From contig NZ_CP116413.1 in NCBI RefSeq assembly GCF_030064675.1, forward strand, positions 653,001-717,000: a stretch of 64,000 nucleotides of DNA, read 5' to 3'. How positions within the stretch are numbered: the first letter of the stretch is position 1; every line of letters starts with the position of its first letter. A program made the translations under genes and the position numbers. A model generated the notes under the pieces. That model searched no databases, was not told the origin of the DNA, and saw only the letters and a program-made list of their open reading frames with translations. Source of the stretch: Crossiella sp. CA-258035 (lineage in GTDB: Bacteria; Actinomycetota; Actinomycetes; Mycobacteriales; Pseudonocardiaceae). Shown here piece by piece: positions 9,656 through 17,249 of the stretch.

Positions 9656-9742
9656 GACCGGACACCGTGTCAAATATTCTTGACCTCGACCGGCTGGGTG
9701 AAACCCGTGCCGGGCGCCGCGACGGCCGAGTACGGTGCACCG

Positions 9743-10249
9743 ATGGCCGAAGACCAGGCGACCCACCAGTGCCCATGGCTGTTCGGCAGTGAGTGGGGAA
9801 TATCGCTGGTGTTCCTGGCCAACGAGCGGCATCCCGGCACCATCGACATCCGCCACCAGCACACCCAGCTGATCTTCGCGGTCCTGGGCCGCCTGCTGCT
9901 CCGGCTGGCCGGCGAACTGGGCCGTACCACCAGGGACATGACCATCCTCGACGACGTCCCGGTCACCGAGCTGGTGACCAGGCTGACCTCGTTCGCGTAC
10001 TTCCGGCAGCTATGCACCGCCGCCGACCTGGGAACCTCGCCCGAGCTGAGCCACCCGGTGCACATCGCCAGGGCTGAAGCCGAGCACGCGGAGCTGGCCG
10101 CGCTGCTCCAGCACCCGGACGCGGAGCGGCTGCACGAGCAGTGCCTGGAGGTCTGCCGGAACGTGCGCGGCCCGCAGAGCCAGCACTGGACCCTGTGGAA
10201 CGTCCGCTACCTCACGGCGCGGATGGAACGCGACTTCTACGGCCACTAG
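9743..10249 (+). CDS. Hypothetical protein
   Basis: Predicted soluble protein of 168 residues, not recognised. It is mostly helical in character, with conserved-looking stretches IDIRHQHTQLIFAVLGRLLL and HWTLWNVRYLTARMERDFYG. The ATG at 9743 is the first methionine after the GC composition becomes coding-like; no clear ribosome site precedes it, and a longer form starting near 9638 would run through the operator of the divergent operon. It lies directly before the decayed tRNA fragment. Confidence 0.5.
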   Translation: MAEDQATHQCPWLFGSEWGISLVFLANERHPGTIDIRHQHTQLIFAVLGRLLLRLAGELGRTTRDMTILDDVPVTELVTRLTSFAYFRQLCTAADLGTSPELSHPVHIARAEAEHAELAALLQHPDAERLHEQCLEVCRNVRGPQSQHWTLWNVRYLTARMERDFYGH

Positions 10250-10259
10250 CCGGTTCGCG

Positions 10260-10311
10260 CTGGTGAGAGTTAGTGGCCCAGGATTTGGACCTGCGACACC
10301 CGCTCTAGGAG
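10260..10311 (-). pseudogene. Decayed 3' part of tRNA-Arg(CCT)
   Basis: Partial copy of the intact tRNA at 12615-12690. ACCTGCGACACCCGCT (10289-10304) is identical to 12637-12652 and is followed after one changed base by TAGGAG, also shared. The flank CTGGTGAGAG (10260-10269) is identical to the bases beyond the 3' end of the intact tRNA. The T-arm is damaged and the 5' half is absent, so it cannot be a working tRNA. It marks the far junction of the element between the two copies. Confidence 0.75.
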
Positions 10312-10445
10312 GGTGGTCGTAGGCGTTGTCAAAGCCCTCTGCCGACCACCTCGGTCACACAACCACCCCCATGATCGTGTCATGACCTCACTGAATCGCA
10401 CCGTTTCGCGTCACCAATGGTGTCATGGATGGGGCTGCGTGTCGG

Positions 10446-11552
10446 CTACCCCAACATGCTCAGCTGCTCAGGCTTCGGCGGTCGAGCGGTGATCGTTGTC
10501 GTGCCCAGGCGCAGCGCCCCGGTGGGAGTCTGGATTAGCTTGTCTTTCTCCAGCTTGGTGAGGCACCTGGTTACGTGTGATGCCTTGTAGATTGTATGGA
10601 GCTTGGTGAACTCCCGAAGCTGTTCGACGGTCTGCGACCGGTTTGGAGAGTTAAGCAGGAGCCCGTGAAGCAGTCGTTCGAGTGGGGCGAGATCGGGTTC
10701 GTGGTGCATCGGCAGCATCTGCTGCCAGGGGTCACGGGGGTCTTGGAACCCAGCGCCTTGGACAGGGTCAGCGTTCCAGAGAGCATCCTTGAACTTCTCG
10801 ACTCCCTTGGCGGAACAGGTGCCGTACAAGAGGTTGAGCTGATCGCCGCGTGAGGTGCCGAGGTTGAAGCGGAGAACGTGGTTGAACCCAGCTGTGCGCA
10901 TCGTGGTCTCAAACTCACGGGCGATGTGTTCCCGCTTCTTGTAAGGCTCATGCTGCGCCACATCGCGCCAGGCAGTGTCTCCAAAGATCGCGTCGCCGCG
11001 GGCGTGATCCGAGTGGAACCGGGCAAAGTGCTGAGGCAGGACCGTGTAGATCACCTCCGAACTCTTGTTGGTGGCGATGTTGGCGAGGAGCTGGGCAGGC
11101 ACGCCACCGCCGAAGGTGTCAAAGATCGCGAGTATCGGCTTACCCCATACTTTCGACTCATTGAGCAACTTGGGGAGTTCGTGCTGACACTCACCGCAAC
11201 GCAAGCGCACCTCGACGACGCCGTCGTCGAAGTCGAACACTGGTGCCCCGACATTCAGAATCTTCCCGAGTTCACCAGCCAGCAGGTGTGCGTTGTGCCG
11301 CTCCTTCTCGACCAACAGGAACCGAGCCCGCTGAAGCTGACTAAATTCGCGGCGCCTGCGGAGCAGTCGGCTCAACGCGATGATCGGTGAGCCCTCTTCT
11401 CCGTGGCTGTAGATGCCGCAGCCGGAAAACCCCTCGGCGTAGGTGACCTCGCCGTATCGCTGGATCAGGATGGGGAACCAGGCGTCAAGGTACTTCCCGT
11501 AGATCTTGTGCTTCGCCGCCGTGTGTGGCGCTAGATCCCAAGGCCCCTTCAT
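10446..11552 (-). CDS. tcmP: Three-Cys-motif partner protein TcmP
   Basis: About 368 residues. The N-terminus has the family hallmarks: HTAAKHKIYGKYLDAWFPI, then a YAEGFSGCGIY...EEGSP segment resembling a nucleotide- or SAM-binding loop, IFDTFGGG in the middle, and a winged-helix-like C-terminal end (REFTKLHTIYKASHVTRCLT). TcmP is named for being encoded next to three-Cys-motif (Gp37/Gp68, DUF5131) proteins, and exactly such a gene lies 60 bases upstream in the same operon. Biochemical function is unknown. The ATG at 11552 has GGGGG eight bases upstream; a TTG at 11585 in the same frame would add 11 residues. GC is clearly lower than in flanking genes. Confidence 0.85.
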   Translation of the reverse strand: MKGPWDLAPHTAAKHKIYGKYLDAWFPILIQRYGEVTYAEGFSGCGIYSHGEEGSPIIALSRLLRRRREFSQLQRARFLLVEKERHNAHLLAGELGKILNVGAPVFDFDDGVVEVRLRCGECQHELPKLLNESKVWGKPILAIFDTFGGGVPAQLLANIATNKSSEVIYTVLPQHFARFHSDHARGDAIFGDTAWRDVAQHEPYKKREHIAREFETTMRTAGFNHVLRFNLGTSRGDQLNLLYGTCSAKGVEKFKDALWNADPVQGAGFQDPRDPWQQMLPMHHEPDLAPLERLLHGLLLNSPNRSQTVEQLREFTKLHTIYKASHVTRCLTKLEKDKLIQTPTGALRLGTTTITARPPKPEQLSMLG

Positions 11553-11615
11553 CGACACCCCCGGCCATTCGTAGTGATATGGCAACTACACAGTGCGGAG
11601 GTTCAGGAAGCGGCG

Positions 11616-12374
11616 TCAAGCGGTTCCGGCAAGTTCGTTCGTTTGAGGCATCTCATCCCACGTGCGTCCCTGCAGTTCGCGGCCACCAGACTTGGGCGTC
11701 CGGCCGCCCCACTGCTTGAAGAAGAAGGGCACGTCGGCACGTACGCACTGGTCTCGAAGGCCGAGGACCCATGTCTCGTCTACGGGGCGAGCATGTGGGC
11801 CAGACTCGCCGCCGACGATGAGCCAGTGGATTCCGTCAAGGTCGAGGTTCGGCAGTGGGCCGAGCAGTGGCTCACAAGACAAGAAGCGAACGGCAGCGGG
11901 AACGGAGCGGAGATCATCCATTCGGCTGAGCGTGTCGGTGTTCTCTACAGAGACGCCAACCCAGACGTTCGGGGGCCAGGCCAAGCCCCCGGCGAGCCGG
12001 TGCAGACGCCGCGCTCGTTTGGTCAGGATTTGGTAGGTGTGCTGAGGGGTTGCCTCCATGACCGCGAAAACACGGCGAATGAAGTCCACCGAGACCTTGG
12101 CGTGGAACAGGTCGCTCATGGAGTTGACGAACACCAACCGTGGTTCTCGCCAGCGCAGAGGCGCTACGAGAGCATCGGCGTGGACTGCAACGCCGAAACC
12201 CGGCCCGCTGGTTCGAGGATCGCCGTCGTGTTGGTACTTGGCCGATCCCATCGCCTTCAGCCGTTTGGCCAAGGTCAGGGCGTAGCAGTTGTCGCACCCA
12301 GCCGAGACCTTGTCGCACCCAGTGGTCGGGTTCCACGTGGTCTCGGTCCACTCAATGCGAGACCGTGTGCTCAT
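11616..12374 (-). CDS. Phage Gp37/Gp68-like three-Cys-motif protein (DUF5131)
   Basis: A 252-residue protein of the DUF5131 (phage Gp37/Gp68) family. It opens with IEWTETTWNPTTGC and has three cysteines at residues 20, 27 and 30 (CDKVSAGCDNC), a metal- or cluster-binding arrangement reminiscent of radical-SAM enzymes but not proven to be one. Further family blocks: FVNSMSDLFH, WVGVSVEN, FLSCEPLLGPL, IVGGESGP and FFFKQWGG. The ATG at 12374 is fixed by AGGAGGT six bases upstream. It forms an operon with the TcmP gene. Members are frequent in phages and plasmids; the pair may act on nucleic acid, but no function is established. Confidence 0.88.
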   Translation of the reverse strand: MSTRSRIEWTETTWNPTTGCDKVSAGCDNCYALTLAKRLKAMGSAKYQHDGDPRTSGPGFGVAVHADALVAPLRWREPRLVFVNSMSDLFHAKVSVDFIRRVFAVMEATPQHTYQILTKRARRLHRLAGGLAWPPNVWVGVSVENTDTLSRMDDLRSVPAAVRFLSCEPLLGPLPNLDLDGIHWLIVGGESGPHARPVDETWVLGLRDQCVRADVPFFFKQWGGRTPKSGGRELQGRTWDEMPQTNELAGTA

Positions 12375-12614
12375 CGTGGCACCTCCTGAGACTGAGCCAC
12401 GGTAAACCAGTGATGATCCGCTTCTGACGCTAGCCCCTAGTACGCCCGATTCGAACACCCGTTCGGTGGATTTTGTTCGTAGAGATGCAGTGAGCGGCTC
12501 AAGGTGACTGGTCCCCTGTCTTGATCGACGAGGTGCCCGTCAAGTTGAGGACTCCCGTCAGTCACCACCAACCGGGTCGTGATCTTGCTGGCCAGCATTT
12601 CCGCTGGTGAGAGA

Positions 12615-12690
12615 TGGTGGCCCCGGCAGGATTCGAACCTGCGACACCCGCTTTAGGAGAGCGGTGCTCTATCCCCTGAGCTACGAGGCC
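12615..12690 (-). tRNA. tRNA-Arg(CCT)
   Basis: Complete cloverleaf on the minus strand reading AGG codons: acceptor GGCCTCG/CGGGGCC with one G-T pair, D-arm, anticodon stem CCGCT/AGCGG with loop CTCCTAA (anticodon CCT), T-arm GCAGG-TTCGAAT-CCTGC, and an encoded CCA at 12617-12615. It is the apparent integration site of the DUF5131-TcmP island lying downstream of its 3' end. Confidence 0.96.
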
Positions 12691-12805
12691 GGGACAAGCA
12701 CCGTCAGCCTAGCGGGTGCGCGGCTGCTTGTCCTCGGCGGCTCGGGCCTTGCCCGGAGGGGGTGGTGGAGATCGCACCCACGGTTCCCCTCCGGGCGGCC
12801 TGGGC

Positions 12806-13273
12806 TCAGCCCTTGGCGAGCTGGGCGTTGATCCAGTTCCTCAGGTCGCGCTCGGCGTTGGCGCCGCCGTAGCCGATCCTGCGGGAGTCGGGCAGGTCCG
12901 CGGCGTTGCGGATGCCCTGCAGGGTGGGCAGGTACTTGATGTTGTGCTTGGTCAGGATCGCCTTGGACTCATCCGCGTCGACCTCGGCCAGCAGCCACTT
13001 GCCACCGTTCTCCCTGGCCATCTTCTCGATGACCGGCTTCATCTTCTGGCACGGCGGACACCAGGTGGCGCCGAAGTCCATGATGACCAGCTTCTGCTTG
13101 GAGGTCTCCATGACCTGGTTGTAGTTGGCGTCGGTGACGTGGACGATGTTCTCCTCCGCGCGGACGCTGGAGGATTCCAGGCTGCTGGGCGCGGCGGCGG
13201 AGGCGGTGCCGGCGAGGGCGGCCGTGGCCAGGGCGGCCGCGGCCAGCGCGGCGGCGAAACGGGTCTTGCGCAT
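12806..13273 (-). CDS. Secreted thioredoxin-like protein
   Basis: A 155-residue exported thioredoxin-fold protein. Residues 1-27 form a signal peptide (MRKTRF, then a long Ala-rich core ending TASAAA). The mature domain has IMDFGATWCPPCQKMKPVIE, where WCPPC is the redox centre, followed by LAEVDADES and a cis-Pro motif YLPTLQG. It would oxidise, reduce or isomerise disulfides outside the membrane. It is the last gene of an operon with an M1 peptidase-like protein, a rhodanese and an NCS1 permease. Confidence 0.9.
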   Translation of the reverse strand: MRKTRFAAALAAAALATAALAGTASAAAPSSLESSSVRAEENIVHVTDANYNQVMETSKQKLVIMDFGATWCPPCQKMKPVIEKMARENGGKWLLAEVDADESKAILTKHNIKYLPTLQGIRNAADLPDSRRIGYGGANAERDLRNWINAQLAKG

Positions 13274-13302
13274 GGTGGTTCCTTTCGATCAATGGTGGGA
13301 CA

Positions 13303-14685
13303 TCAGGCGGGGAAGAGGTGCTTGTCCGCGGGGATGGTGGTGCTGTGGCTCCAGGCGTCCAGGAACTCCTTGAGGTCCATCTGCGCCTCGGCCTCCAGGT
13401 ACAGCTCCAGGTCGTGCCAGCCCTGGTTCCAGCCCTGGTTTATGGTCGGGAAGTTCGACAGGACGGTGTTGAACGCGCGTTCGCCGATCTTGCGGCGCAG
13501 GGCGTGAACGAACAGCGCGCCCTTGTCGTAGATCGCGCTGAACTCCTTGCCCTTGCCCGGATCGGCCAGCTTGCGGGCCCAGAAGGCGCCGTTGCCGCGC
13601 ACCGCGTCCACGGCCTTGCGGTACTCGGCGTCGAGGTCCTTGCCCTCCTTGGCCTCGGCCCACATCCAGCCCAGGTAGTTGGCGAAGCACTCGTGCGTGC
13701 AGGTGTCCGACCAGTTCTCCACCGACATCGACGCGCCCCACCACTGCGCGGCCAGGGTGCGCACCAGCGCCTTGAGGTCGGCGTTGCGGCCCAGCACCGG
13801 GCGGGTCTGCGCGCCGACCTGGTAGGGCTGGCTGTCGGCGAGGTGGATGGTGCCGACGGTGCCGAAGTGGTAGTCGCCGAGCTTGGAGTTCAGGAACTTC
13901 AGCACCTCGGGCAGCTTGTCCGCCAACGGTTTCCCGTTGCTGCCGGGTGCGAAGGCGGAGAGCACCGATGTGCTGTCCACAGTGGACTCCTGGAAGGTGT
14001 ACCTGTCGATGCCCAGCGCGATCAGGTGCGGGGCCACCGGGTCGGAGGTCCAGGTGGTGGTGGTCCGGCCGTTCTGGGTGACCGGCTTGGACCTGGTGCC
14101 GTTGGCCACGCTCTGCCAGCCCTCCGGCACCGAGGTGGTGATGCTGAGCTCCGCCTTGTCCATCGGGGTGTCGTTGACCGGGAACCAGGTGCTCGCCGAG
14201 TGCGGGGCGCCCGCGGCGATCACGCCGCCGGAGGGGGTGCCGCGCCAGCCGCCGAGGCCGGTGACCGGGTGCCGGACCGGCTCGGGACGGCCGCAGTAGC
14301 TGACCTCGACGGTGATCTCGGCGTCCTTGGCCAGCGGCGCGGCCGGAGTGATCACCAACTCGTGCTCGCCGGTGCGGGTGAACTTGGCCGCCTGGCCGTT
14401 GACCTTCACCGAACGCACGGTCAGGCCGCGCAGGTCCAGGTTGAACCGGCTCAGCTCCTGGGTGGTCTTCGCGGTGATCTTCGCGGTGGCGTCCAGCAGC
14501 TTGCTGCCCGGGTTGTAGGACAGGTTCAGGTCGTACTTGCTGACGTCGTAGCCGCCGTTGCCGTCGGTGGGGTAGTACGGGTCGCCGACGCCGTCCTTGC
14601 CGGGTTCCGGCGCGGCCAGCGCGGTGCCCGCGCCCAGGGCCAGGGTGGTGGCCACCGCGCCGAGCGCGAGTCCGATCTTGCGCAT
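13303..14685 (-). CDS. Secreted M1 peptidase-like protein lacking the zinc-binding HExxH
   Basis: A 460-residue exported protein with a signal peptide (MRKIGLALGAVATTLALGAG) and the layout of short actinobacterial M1 aminopeptidases: an N-terminal beta-saddle domain, then a catalytic-like domain. Where active members have HELAHQWFG, this one reads RTLAAQWWG, so both zinc His residues and the general-base Glu are replaced; the later third-ligand region is kept as THECFANYLGW. It should therefore be inactive as a classical metallopeptidase and may bind peptides or another protein. Start and upstream rhodanese stop share one base (TGATG). The substitutions are read directly; inactivity is inferred. 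Confidence 0.82.
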   Translation of the reverse strand: MRKIGLALGAVATTLALGAGTALAAPEPGKDGVGDPYYPTDGNGGYDVSKYDLNLSYNPGSKLLDATAKITAKTTQELSRFNLDLRGLTVRSVKVNGQAAKFTRTGEHELVITPAAPLAKDAEITVEVSYCGRPEPVRHPVTGLGGWRGTPSGGVIAAGAPHSASTWFPVNDTPMDKAELSITTSVPEGWQSVANGTRSKPVTQNGRTTTTWTSDPVAPHLIALGIDRYTFQESTVDSTSVLSAFAPGSNGKPLADKLPEVLKFLNSKLGDYHFGTVGTIHLADSQPYQVGAQTRPVLGRNADLKALVRTLAAQWWGASMSVENWSDTCTHECFANYLGWMWAEAKEGKDLDAEYRKAVDAVRGNGAFWARKLADPGKGKEFSAIYDKGALFVHALRRKIGERAFNTVLSNFPTINQGWNQGWHDLELYLEAEAQMDLKEFLDAWSHSTTIPADKHLFPA

Positions 14686-15038
14686 CAGGCCACCGCCTTC
14701 TCGGTCGCCAGGCCGGCTCCGGCCCAGTCCTCAATGCCCTCGCGGTACTTGCGCACGTTGGTGTAGCCGAGCTGGCGCAGGCGCTGGCCGACGAACTCGC
14801 TGTTGCGGCAGGGCACGTTCGCGCAGTAGACGACCACCGCGACGTCCTTGTCCGGCAACACCTTCGGCGCGTACTCGTCGGTGAAGTCGGCGGCCTGCTC
14901 GTACGGGAAGCCGGGGATGTTCACCGCGCCGGGCAGGTGCTCCCGCTCGTAGTAGGCCACCGGCATGGTGTCGACCACGACGACCTTGCCCTGCGCCAAC
15001 TCCGCTTCCAGCTCAGTGCGGGTGATGAGAGGCAACAC
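14685..15038 (-). CDS. Single-domain rhodanese
   Basis: A 117-residue cytoplasmic rhodanese-like sulfurtransferase. VVVDTMPVAYYEREHLPGAVNIPG is the N-terminal CH2A-type region and YCANVPCRNS the active loop; the first Cys of that loop is the expected persulfide carrier. The start lies inside the 3' end of the NCS1 permease gene (26-base overlap) and the stop overlaps the next start, so it sits in a tightly packed operon. Pairing with a secreted thioredoxin hints at sulfur or thiol chemistry, but the substrate is unknown. Confidence 0.88.
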   Translation of the reverse strand: MLPLITRTELEAELAQGKVVVVDTMPVAYYEREHLPGAVNIPGFPYEQAADFTDEYAPKVLPDKDVAVVVYCANVPCRNSEFVGQRLRQLGYTNVRKYREGIEDWAGAGLATEKAVA

Positions 15039-16383
15039 GGTGCTCTTCCTCCTTTGTGGACGGTGCGGTGGGTGCGGCGGTCGGCGTGCTGCCGATCCCG
15101 CGGGTGAGGCCGAAGCGGCCCAGCAGCAGGTAGCCGAGGAAGGCCGCCAGCACCGAGGTCAGGGTGGGAATGCCGAAGGGCAGGAAGGCGCCCGCCACCG
15201 CGCCGAACACCCAGCAGGCCACTGCGGCCGGCACCCAGGTGGGCGCGGTGGCGGGCAGTTCACCCCTGGCGCGGGACTCCTCCAGGACCGGACGCCAGGA
15301 GCGGACCAGGAAGTACTCGGCGATGATGATCCCGGCGATCGGCGGGCTGATCACCCCGATCCAGGTCAGGAACCCCTGGAACTGCCCCAAAATCCCGAGT
15401 GCGGAGAGCACCGAGCCGAGCAGGCCGAGACCGAGGGTGGCACCGATCCGGTTGGTGCGCTTGCCCAGCAGCACGTCGATGGTGTTCACCAGGCCGAGCG
15501 AGGCGCAGTACAGGTTCCAGTCGTTGACCTTGAGGATGGCCGCGACCAGGATCAGCGTGCCGAGGAAGCCGGAGGACGAGGTGATGATGTTGACCACGTC
15601 CGAGGTCTTGGCCGCGTGCGCCAGCAGCACCCCGATCAGCCCGATCACGAACTCGCCCAGGGTCACGCTGAGCACGGTCTGCTTGACCACGTCGCCGGTG
15701 CTGCGGTTGAACCTGGTCAGGTCCGGGGTCATGATCGCGCCCATGATGAACGCGCCGGAGACCAGCGTGGTCCCCGCGGCCAGCGACAGCGCCGGTCCGG
15801 GCGGCGCCGAGCTCATCAGCTCGCTCAGCGAGTGCATCCGCAGCCCGTCCCAGATCGCGTAGCCGCTGAGCAGCAGGAACGCCGGCACGGTCAGGTAGGC
15901 GGTCCATGCCATGCCGTGGATGCCGAAGACCACGATCCCGGTCACCAGCATGCCGCCGATCAGCGACCAGGCCCACAGCGGCGGCCCGCCCAGCAGGTTG
16001 CTCAGGCCCTGGGCGAACGCGCCGTTCTGCACGCCGAACCAGCCGGCCAGGCTGATCGTCATCAGCAGCCCGACCAGTGCCGAGCCTCGGTGACCGAAGC
16101 CGGACCAGCGGGTCAGCACCGAGGTGGACAGGCCCTCCCGCATGCCGGCCACGCCGAGCAGGACGGTGATCACCTCCATGATCGCCGCACCCAGGGTGAT
16201 CGCCAGCACCGCGTTCCAGAACGTCATGCCGAAACCGAGTACGGCACCCAGTAGGAACTGGTGGAAAGAGGCAATCTGGCCAAATCGCTGCACCGCGATG
16301 GAAAACCACGGGCGGCGGGCTGACTCCGGGACCCGGGAGAGGGAGAAGTCATCGCGGCCCACCGCGTTCGCTGTTCCGCTCAT
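15013..16383 (-). CDS. NCS1-family nucleobase permease (CodB-like)
   Basis: A 456-residue integral membrane protein with about 12 hydrophobic segments, related to cytosine/purine permeases (CodB type). Family-like features include FSIAVQRFGQIASFHQFLLG near the N-terminus, IMTPDLTRFNRS in the middle and WNLYCASLGLVNTID late in the sequence. It would import a nucleobase or related heterocycle by cation symport. First gene of the permease-rhodanese-M1-like-thioredoxin operon and divergent from the cyclodipeptide synthase. The 5' leader contains a CACCCCC/GGGGGTG hairpin (16416-16436). Substrate not determinable. Confidence 0.87.
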   Translation of the reverse strand: MSGTANAVGRDDFSLSRVPESARRPWFSIAVQRFGQIASFHQFLLGAVLGFGMTFWNAVLAITLGAAIMEVITVLLGVAGMREGLSTSVLTRWSGFGHRGSALVGLLMTISLAGWFGVQNGAFAQGLSNLLGGPPLWAWSLIGGMLVTGIVVFGIHGMAWTAYLTVPAFLLLSGYAIWDGLRMHSLSELMSSAPPGPALSLAAGTTLVSGAFIMGAIMTPDLTRFNRSTGDVVKQTVLSVTLGEFVIGLIGVLLAHAAKTSDVVNIITSSSGFLGTLILVAAILKVNDWNLYCASLGLVNTIDVLLGKRTNRIGATLGLGLLGSVLSALGILGQFQGFLTWIGVISPPIAGIIIAEYFLVRSWRPVLEESRARGELPATAPTWVPAAVACWVFGAVAGAFLPFGIPTLTSVLAAFLGYLLLGRFGLTRGIGSTPTAAPTAPSTKEEEHRVASHHPH

Positions 16384-16480
16384 AACCGAAGTCTGTGCAC
16401 TGGCCCATTCGATTGCACCCCCTCTTCTGGGGGGTGGTTTTCGAGGTGACTTGAACTGAATTTCAGCCGTTCACAACGCG

Positions 16481-16510
16481 TTGACGTGCGGGTTTGCCTA
16501 GACGTACGAA
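16481..16510 (+). promoter_or_regulatory. Promoter of the cyclodipeptide synthase
   Basis: TTGACG (16481-16486), 18 bases, TACGAA (16505-16510). Transcription would begin near 16517, leaving a leader of about 37 bases to the ATG at 16554. This excludes the TTG at 16494 as start. GTTGAG-N14-CTCAAAC, an imperfect inverted repeat just downstream, could be an operator. Confidence 0.55.
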
Positions 16511-16553
16511 GAGGTTGAGCACGTCGGTGAAACTCAAACGAGCGGAGTGTGTG

Positions 16554-17249
16554 ATGTACGCTGTGCGCCCACTGGTGGAAAGCTGTCCGGCTTCGGTGAT
16601 CGAGGCCGAGCACGCCTGTATCGGTATCAGCCCGTTTAACGGATATTTCACTCCGGAACGTATCAGCGAACTCGCCGCGTGGGCAGTGCGCACTTTCCCC
16701 AGTTGCCACTTCTTTGTGCCCGACGGGCCATCGGTGTACACCCTGGAAGCCCTCGGCTACTCCCCGAGCAAGGCGCGTTCCAAGGCGCGGCGGCAGGGCT
16801 GCTACGTCTACAACAAGATCCACCGGGCGCTGGCCGAGCTCGGCGTGCCGGACCCGGGCGCGCTGATCCTGGACTCGGCCGCCCTCGACCACAACCCGGA
16901 CTACCAGCAGCTCTTAGCGCACGGCGAACAGCTCTACCGGACCGACGAGGGCTTCCGCGCGGACTGCCTCTCGGCCAGCCACTGGGTGCTCGACCGCAAG
17001 TTGCCGGACGGCGTGCGGCCGAACCCCGAGCAGCTGGCCAAGGCGGTGCGCTACTTCCTGGCCGAGCTACCCCTGTTCGCCTCGACCACCAGCATCGTCG
17101 GCCGCCGCGGCTCGGTGTTCGTCTACCACCAGCGGGTGGCCTTCCTGGAACGCTTCTACCGGCGTGAGCTGAGCTGGAAACCCGCTGCGGGACAAGGGTT
17201 CCTGGTGGTCACCCCGGCCGAGGAGCTGGTCACCGCCACATCCAGCTGA
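16554..17249 (+). CDS. Cyclodipeptide synthase (NYH subfamily)
   Basis: Cytosolic enzyme of about 231 residues that takes two aminoacyl-tRNAs and makes a cyclic dipeptide. The signature GISPFNGYF gives the nucleophile Ser26 and Asn29; VPDGPSVYTLEALGYS and the basic KARSKARRQG suit tRNA binding; RYFLAELPLF gives Tyr167 and Glu171; VFVYHQ gives Tyr191-His192. All spacings equal those of AlbC (Ser37, Asn40, Tyr178, Glu182, Tyr202-His203) with a constant offset of 11, placing it in the NYH group. The ATG has GGAG upstream; a GTG at 16527 is possible. No oxidase, P450 or methyltransferase gene is adjacent; neighbours are an NCS1 permease and two regulators. The product cannot be predicted safely. 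Confidence 0.93.
   Translation: MYAVRPLVESCPASVIEAEHACIGISPFNGYFTPERISELAAWAVRTFPSCHFFVPDGPSVYTLEALGYSPSKARSKARRQGCYVYNKIHRALAELGVPDPGALILDSAALDHNPDYQQLLAHGEQLYRTDEGFRADCLSASHWVLDRKLPDGVRPNPEQLAKAVRYFLAELPLFASTTSIVGRRGSVFVYHQRVAFLERFYRRELSWKPAAGQGFLVVTPAEELVTATSS

Larger units (their letters stand above)
10260..12690. mobile_element. Candidate small tRNA-Arg-associated island
   Basis: A segment of about 2.3 kb lies between intact tRNA-Arg(CCT) and a decayed copy of its 3' part in the same orientation, the expected product of integration at a tRNA 3' end. The interior is visibly lower in GC than the flanks and carries only DUF5131 and TcmP genes. No integrase or recombinase is present, so the element either lost it or was moved in trans. 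Confidence 0.6.

Noticed and set aside
10260-10311. Second tRNA-Arg gene
   Set aside because: Only the 3' part is present, the T-loop is altered and there is no acceptor partner.
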